Assembly (NCBI GenBank): GCA_031271875.1
Contig: JAISVD010000161.1
Location: 1 to 5,264 of the forward strand
Direction: 5' to 3'
Origin: Spirochaetaceae bacterium
GTDB taxonomy: Bacteria > Spirochaetota > Spirochaetia > Treponematales > Treponemataceae
DNA: 5,264 nt
In this document: piece after piece, positions 5,172-5,264 of the stretch
How the letters are laid out: the number at the start of each line of letters is the position of its first letter
Position numbering within the stretch: the stretch's first letter is position 1
The notes under the pieces: generated by a model
Database searches by the model: none
Told to the model about the DNA's origin: nothing
Seen by the model: the letters and a program-made list of their open reading frames with translations, nothing else
Program-made: the position numbers and the translations under genes

Positions 5172-5264
5172 GCCTTCAGATAGCCCTGTGCCGGTATTTT
5201 TCCTCCCGGAGAAACCGGAGAATATCGCCTGCAGAGTGTTACACAGGGGAAACCCGGAAAAAAA

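Overview
The window most likely comes from a spirochaete chromosome (class Spirochaetia, treponeme-like). The main evidence is a minus-strand pair of genes at the left edge. The complete one encodes a FlaA-type flagellar filament outer-layer (sheath) protein, a family characteristic of spirochaete periplasmic flagella. The next begins with a signal peptide and runs off the window. The native genes are fairly GC-rich; a 60-base stretch of pgi at 3001-3060 counts 38 G+C.

Layout. 1-799 (minus): start of a second secreted protein gene and the complete FlaA-family gene, overlapping by 3 bases (GTGA). 800-1113: AT-rich divergent control region. It holds a perfect-consensus sigma70-type promoter for flaA (TTGACA-N17-TATAAT) and, pointing right, a TTGACA promoter for argR that overlaps two ARG-box-like palindromes. 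1114-1587 (plus): ArgR-family repressor with unusual residues at the arginine-pocket positions. 1593-1624: strong stem-loop. 1653-3224 (plus): glucose-6-phosphate isomerase, probably co-transcribed with argR. 3239-3276: stem-loop closing the pgi unit. 3353-4312 (plus): very AT-rich gene for an Mrr-like PD-(D/E)XK nuclease with an N-terminal helical domain and coiled coil, probably acquired horizontally and possibly a stand-alone defence gene. 4371-4498: cluster of perfect palindromes between convergent genes. 4530-5012 (minus): small multi-drug export family (PF06695) membrane protein. 5013-5264: no confident gene; it contains a 14-bp perfect palindrome and a protein-like but interrupted reading frame.

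How the parts relate. The flagellar, arginine-regulator, glycolytic and membrane-export genes look like ordinary chromosomal content with no common pathway. The nuclease gene contrasts sharply in base composition (12 of 60 bases G+C at 3481-3540) and sits between two housekeeping blocks with palindromes on its right, so it reads as an insertion. No partner methylase, helicase, integrase or transposase is visible. The points most worth following are the altered ArgR ligand pocket with its apparent autoregulatory boxes, the lone nuclease, and the palindrome cluster beside it.
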